Shown here one piece after another: positions 8,801 to 10,643 of a stretch of 10,643 nucleotides of DNA. Under the pieces are notes generated by a model that was not told the DNA's origin, made no database searches, and saw only the letters and a list, made by a program, of their open reading frames with translations. Numbering within the stretch: position 1 is the first letter of the stretch; every line of letters starts with the position of its first letter. The translations under genes were made by a program, and so were the position numbers. The DNA is from JBDTRY01 sp039931435 (lineage in GTDB: Bacteria; Acidobacteriota; Thermoanaerobaculia; Gp7-AA8): contig JBDTRY010000128.1 of assembly GCA_039931435.1 (NCBI GenBank), forward strand, positions 1-10,643, read 5' to 3'.

Positions 8801-9070
8801 CTGCGACAACCCCGGCCGGGACACCGAAGAGAGCCTCTTCACTCCTGTTACGACTCCTGCGGCCTCCTCGATTGGCCGGGAAACGAGAGTCTCCACTTCC
8901 GCGGGGGCAGCTCCCGGGTAACGCGTTTCGATGGTCAGGCTTGGGTAGGAGATATCCGGGAGGAGGTTGATGGGCAGACGCGTGAACGACACTACGCCGA
9001 AGATCACCAGGGCCACGGCCATCATCGAGACGGTGACGCGCCGTTTGAGCGAGAACTCTACGAGACGCAT
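5819..9070 (-). CDS. RND efflux transporter permease, first of a tandem pair (HAE1-type)
   Basis: Inner-membrane AcrB-like RND exporter of 1083 residues. The N-terminus MRLVEFSLKRRVTV followed by TM1 (about 13-31) is the standard RND start. The first periplasmic domain spans about 32-330, TM2-6 about 333-486, the second periplasmic domain about 592-893, and TM8-12 about 896-1052. TM4 has GVGMLVDNAIVVLE with Asp397 (AcrB Asp407) and Asn398 (AcrB Asp408). TM10 has GIVVNNAIVLID with Asn965 at the AcrB Lys940 position. Arg995 and Thr1002 in RLRPILMT correspond to AcrB Arg971 and Thr978. The cytoplasmic stretch between TM6 and TM7 (about 487-570) is roughly 50 residues longer than in the neighbouring permease and is basic and Val/Arg-rich. 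The ATG at 9070 is preceded by AAAGGGG, and the adaptor stop codon ends only 3 bp upstream, so the genes are translationally close. It is clearly a paralogue of, not a duplicate of, the downstream permease. It probably acts with the adaptor and an outer-membrane channel encoded elsewhere. Substrate unknown. Confidence 0.95.
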   Translation of the reverse strand: MRLVEFSLKRRVTVSMMAVALVIFGVVSFTRLPINLLPDISYPSLTIETRYPGAAPAEVETLVSRPIEEAAGVVTGVKRLSSVSRPGLSQVTLEFEWGKNMDFASLDVRQKLDLVTLPRETEKPVLLRFDPSNDPVMRLYVTGPQNLYQLRYVAEQVLKKDLESTEGVAAIKVNGGYEDEIQVRVDEGKLSLVGLTIDDVDQKLRRENVNQAGGSLYEKEARYLVRARNEFRDLQDILSTVLVSRDGRNVTMADVGEVIRGHKQRDVITRFQGKEAVELALFKEGDANIVSVAKAIRNRVERVKKELPPGIELVTGVDQSRFIQQSVKEVLSNAIIGGLIAVMVLLFFLKDLRSTLIIAVSIPISIIATFFLMYRTNTTLNIMSLGGLALGVGMLVDNAIVVLESIYRKREQGLAPFDAALIGASEVGMAVVASTLTTVAVFLPVVFLEGIAAQLFRDQALTVSFSLLASLAISLTLIPMLAALISTPGTVSEAEVVVATAPMGRGRRIALAVFSKAPVAGVRGIRRGVKVVWSWITRLVRPIGAAFDKLLGALLAIYPRILRWSLRSRGLVIAIVAAIFAGSLLLVPGLGLDLIPTFTQGEFQFTLDLPEGTPLQITDRFVQSVQTAVAGDPAVASSSSVAGGAGLSLSNTGTEGENSARLQVEMKHGSRASDEDRVIAAIRNRLDASGMARYKFDRPTYFTFRTPIEVEVYSDDLSELHRAATALEASVVRVPGLVDVKSSYEIGNPELQVRFNRSQLAQLGLDLAQVAATVRNKVQGEVATRFTEGDREIDIRVRSVEVGEATLADVHQMIVGQRDGRPIFLDSVAEVTLANGPSEIRRIGQKRAAVISGALSGRDMGAVASDVRRAIAATPLPAGAVANLSGQEEEMQRSIRSLLMAMALAIFLVYLVMASQFESFRHPFVIIFTLPLGAIGVVLALALTGRSISIVAMIGIVMLAGIVVNNAIVLIDAVNQLRRSGVSRDEALVQAGVNRLRPILMTSLTTILGLLPMAMGLGDGAELRAPLAITVIGGLTVATALTLVVIPVVYSLLERKELAPETRVVTEDSREWSAVELPAEPAR

Positions 9071-9073
9071 CGG

Positions 9074-10237
9074 TTACCCCTTTGTGGCGGGAAGCACCTT
9101 GATCGGAGAACCGTCGCGCAGAGCACCCTGGCCGGCGACGATGACCCGCTCACCCGGCTTCACTCCGGAGAGGATTTCAATCCGCCCTGCTTCTTCGAGC
9201 CCGAGGGAGACGGATCGCTTCTGGGCGATGAGACCGTTGGCCACGAAGACATGGGCGTCCTGAAGCTCGCGGACTACCGATTCACGCGGAACGACAATCG
9301 ATTTCGGATGGGTCTCGCGGACGATGTCCACGGTGACGAAGGAGCCCGGCCGGACTGCTGCCGGCGGCTTGACGGATTCGATCGTGACCTTCACGGTGCC
9401 GGTGGCCGGATCGACAACGGGGCTGATCTGTCGGATGCGACCGCCGAACTGGACATTCTGGGCCGACTTCATCGTGATGCGCACCTCCCGGCCTTCTTCA
9501 AGCGAGAGTACGTCGTGTTCCGGGAGAAAGATTCTGGCGATCAGTGGATCGTATGCAGTAACGGTGAAGAGATTCTGCCCGGGTTGAATGTGCTGCCCGA
9601 GCTGAATGGAACGGTCGGTGACTCGCCCGGCGAAAGGGGCGCGGAGTACGGTCTTGCTCAGCGACCATCGCGCCTCAGCCAGCTCCTGCGAGGCCACATC
9701 GTTTTCCATCCGCGACTTGTCGTAGTCGCCCCGACTCATCAATTTCTGATTGAACATCTCCTGCGCGCGGTTGTACGTAATGGCAGCGTTCTTCGAGCGT
9801 ACGCTGGCTTTGTTCATGGCGATCTCGGCGTCGTCGCGGTTCAGCATCGTCAACGGCTGGCCAGCGGTGACGAACTGCCCCTCTTCGACGAGCAGCCTTG
9901 AAACCCGCCCCTCCACCTCCGATACAATTTTGACCTCGTTTTCGGCAACGAGATTCGTTGTGGAAGAGATGTACGAGGATACGGGTGCAATGGCCACCGG
10001 TGCCACGCTCACCGGAACCGGTGTTTTTTCCTTCGGTGCGTCCTTGTCGCCCTTTTTCGAACCCGCGGCGGCGGCGCTGCCGGAGGCGACAGTCGCGCCT
10101 GCTTTTCCCGAGCCCTCGCGGTCCTTGCGGCTCTTCCAGTAAATCGCCGCTGACGAGGCCAGCACGATCGCCGCGATGATGAGCGACGAGATGATGACGC
10201 GCTGACGATCGAAAGCGGTTTCCATCCGAGCCTCCAT
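9074..10237 (-). CDS. RND efflux periplasmic adaptor (membrane fusion protein, HlyD/AcrA type)
   Basis: Periplasmic adaptor that should link the two RND permeases to an outer-membrane channel; 387 residues from the chosen start. There is no lipobox: a hydrophobic segment at about 13-33, followed by basic WKSRKDR, anchors it in the inner membrane. Next come a low-complexity Ala/Gly/Ser/Lys linker (about 41-75), a first lipoyl half (about 100-135 with VEGRVSRLLVEEGQFVTAGQPL), a short helical hairpin (about 136-193), a second lipoyl half (LRAPFAGRVTDRSIQLGQ, about 198-215), a beta-barrel (about 225-305) and a membrane-proximal domain (about 310-385). In the hairpin, Arg157, Met161 and Ser168 have the spacing of the TolC-contacting Arg-Leu-Ser motif of AcrA, with Met for Leu. 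Start: ATG at 10237 follows GGAGG at 5-nt spacing; a second ATG at 10225 also follows GGAGG at 5 nt; an in-frame TTG at 10258 is possible but has no clear ribosome binding site. First gene of the operon. Confidence 0.93.
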   Translation of the reverse strand: MEARMETAFDRQRVIISSLIIAAIVLASSAAIYWKSRKDREGSGKAGATVASGSAAAAGSKKGDKDAPKEKTPVPVSVAPVAIAPVSSYISSTTNLVAENEVKIVSEVEGRVSRLLVEEGQFVTAGQPLTMLNRDDAEIAMNKASVRSKNAAITYNRAQEMFNQKLMSRGDYDKSRMENDVASQELAEARWSLSKTVLRAPFAGRVTDRSIQLGQHIQPGQNLFTVTAYDPLIARIFLPEHDVLSLEEGREVRITMKSAQNVQFGGRIRQISPVVDPATGTVKVTIESVKPPAAVRPGSFVTVDIVRETHPKSIVVPRESVVRELQDAHVFVANGLIAQKRSVSLGLEEAGRIEILSGVKPGERVIVAGQGALRDGSPIKVLPATKG

Positions 10238-10255
10238 TTGTGCCTCCAGATTCGC

Positions 10256-10265
10256 CAAACGTTTG
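10256..10265. promoter_or_regulatory. 10-bp perfect palindrome next to the operon start
   Basis: CAAACGTTTG is a perfect palindrome lying 18 nt upstream of the adaptor ATG at 10237, directly before its ribosome binding site. A second small dyad, GTTG-TAA-CAAC, is at 10299-10309. Either could be an operator for a local repressor of the pump, but no regulator gene is in the window, and 10-bp palindromes also occur by chance. Confidence 0.25.
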
Positions 10266-10390
10266 CACTAGTTACGTTCGGCTCGACGTAGAGTTTCGGT
10301 TGTAACAACGGAAAGAGTACGCCCGGGAGTGAGGGATGGTTAACAACGTCGGATCAAGCCACTGAAACCCGGATGCAGATTGCTGGAGTG

Positions 10391-10413
10391 GCCGAACATT
10401 CGCGATGTTCGGC
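10391..10413. promoter_or_regulatory. 23-bp inverted repeat upstream of the efflux operon
   Basis: GCCGAACAT (10391-10399) and ATGTTCGGC (10405-10413) form perfect 9-bp arms around the 5-nt centre TCGCG, about 155 bp upstream of the adaptor start. The symmetry and size fit an operator for a dimeric repressor such as a TetR-type protein. It could equally be a hairpin end of the neighbouring repeat cluster or a terminator of a plus-strand transcript, although no T-run follows on either strand. Confidence 0.35.
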
Positions 10414-10431
10414 GGGGCTCTTTGAGCAAGC

Positions 10432-10465
10432 GGAAAGGTAGAAGGGATCCTTTGCTCGACGCTTC
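10432..10465. repeat. Dispersed palindromic repeat, partial copy D (right arm only)
   Basis: This 34-base stretch aligns without gaps to 10576-10609 with four mismatches, sharing AAGGTAGAA, GATCCTT and GCTCGACGCTTC. The left arm and the GGATGAC end are missing, so it is a fragment. It is followed directly by TAATGAACG, the same sequence that follows a TTC at 2486-2497. Confidence 0.65.
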
Positions 10466-10503
10466 TAATGAACGTCCGCCGTTCTTGCGAAGCGTAGGGA
10501 GCT

Positions 10504-10617
10504 TGTCATCCTCGAGGGAGCGCAGCGACCGAAGGATCTCGTCAACGAGAATCGCGCCCTTCCTCACGTGCAGCCGGGAAGGTAGAAAAGATCCTTCGCT
10601 CGACGCTTCAGGATGAC
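10504..10617. repeat. Dispersed nested palindromic repeat, copy C (most complete)
   Basis: Outer arms GTCATCCT...GAAGGATC (10504-10537) and GATCCTTCGCTCGACGC...AGGATGAC (10590-10617) are imperfect reverse complements. Inside are two nested stems: CTCGT-CA-ACGAG (10538-10549) and CCTTCC (10558-10563) / GGAAGG (10577-10582). The left arm matches the left arm of the hairpin at 2521-2555, and the right two thirds match bases 1-86. It resembles the small non-coding palindromes scattered in many bacterial genomes. A plus-strand reading frame through it (SSRERSDRRISS...) is not a gene. I see nothing else that can be supported in 10238-10643 apart from the dyads and the partial copy listed separately. 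Confidence 0.75.
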
Positions 10618-10643
10618 GCGCCCGTAGTATCTACGGGGCGTGG

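Noticed and set aside
2713..9070. Heavy-metal (CzcA-type) RND pump
   Set aside because: The TM4 and TM10 motifs (GVGMLVDNAIVV, GIVVNNxIVL) and the overall layout fit HAE1 drug/amphiphile exporters. No metal-binding His-rich stretches are visible in the adaptor or permeases.
8096..9901. 601-codon open frame on the plus strand, opposite the first permease and adaptor
   Set aside because: It runs antisense across two well-supported genes and their junction, lacks a good ribosome binding site, and its product (rich in Arg, His, Asp, Gly) has no recognisable domain or membrane pattern. This is typical of G+C-rich shadow frames.
10391..10413. LexA/SOS-box-like GAAC...GTTC dyad
   Set aside because: The GAAC and GTTC halves are separated by 9 bases, not the 4 of the Gram-positive-type LexA box, so SOS control is not supported.
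10380..10616. 78-codon plus-strand frame at the right edge
   Set aside because: It is a translation of repeat copies D and C (KGRRDPLLDAS and EGRKDPSLDAS come from the two repeat arms); the repetition reflects DNA repeats rather than a protein domain.

Overview
The window is a G+C-rich bacterial segment, probably chromosomal, with four complete protein genes, all on the minus strand. I see no rRNA, tRNA, CRISPR array, transposase or phage gene. The gene content (an S46 dipeptidyl peptidase and a tandem RND pump of the VDN/VNN type) and the dispersed GTCATCC...GGATC palindromes would fit an Acidobacteriota- or Gemmatimonadota-like genome. That placement is an inference from family distribution and not a firm assignment.

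Layout, read in the direction of transcription (right to left). Bases 10238-10643 are a non-coding leader holding a cluster of palindromic repeats and two operator-like inverted repeats. Next comes a tight three-gene operon: a periplasmic adaptor (9074-10237), a first RND permease (5819-9070, 3 bp gap) and a second, different RND permease (2713-5805, 13 bp gap). A 360-bp intergenic region (2353-2712) follows, containing a long hairpin with a U-rich tail that is a good terminator candidate for the operon. The last gene, an exported S46 peptidase (178-2352), has its own spacing and ribosome binding site. Bases 1-177 are non-coding and hold another copy of the repeat.

The adaptor and the two permeases most likely form the inner-membrane and periplasmic parts of a tripartite drug/amphiphile efflux pump, perhaps with a heteromeric permease trimer as in MdtABC or MuxABC. 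No outer-membrane TolC-like channel and no regulator lie in the window. The peptidase is probably a separate unit that clips dipeptides from peptides in the periplasm. Its specificity position carries Arg, which in the family marks Asp/Glu-preferring DPP11 enzymes.

The most unusual non-coding content is a family of nested palindromic repeats with copies at both window edges and between the two transcription units. No clearly novel multi-gene system is visible. The points most worth checking are the paired permeases with a reduced set of proton-relay residues, the peptidase specificity residue and the repeat family.
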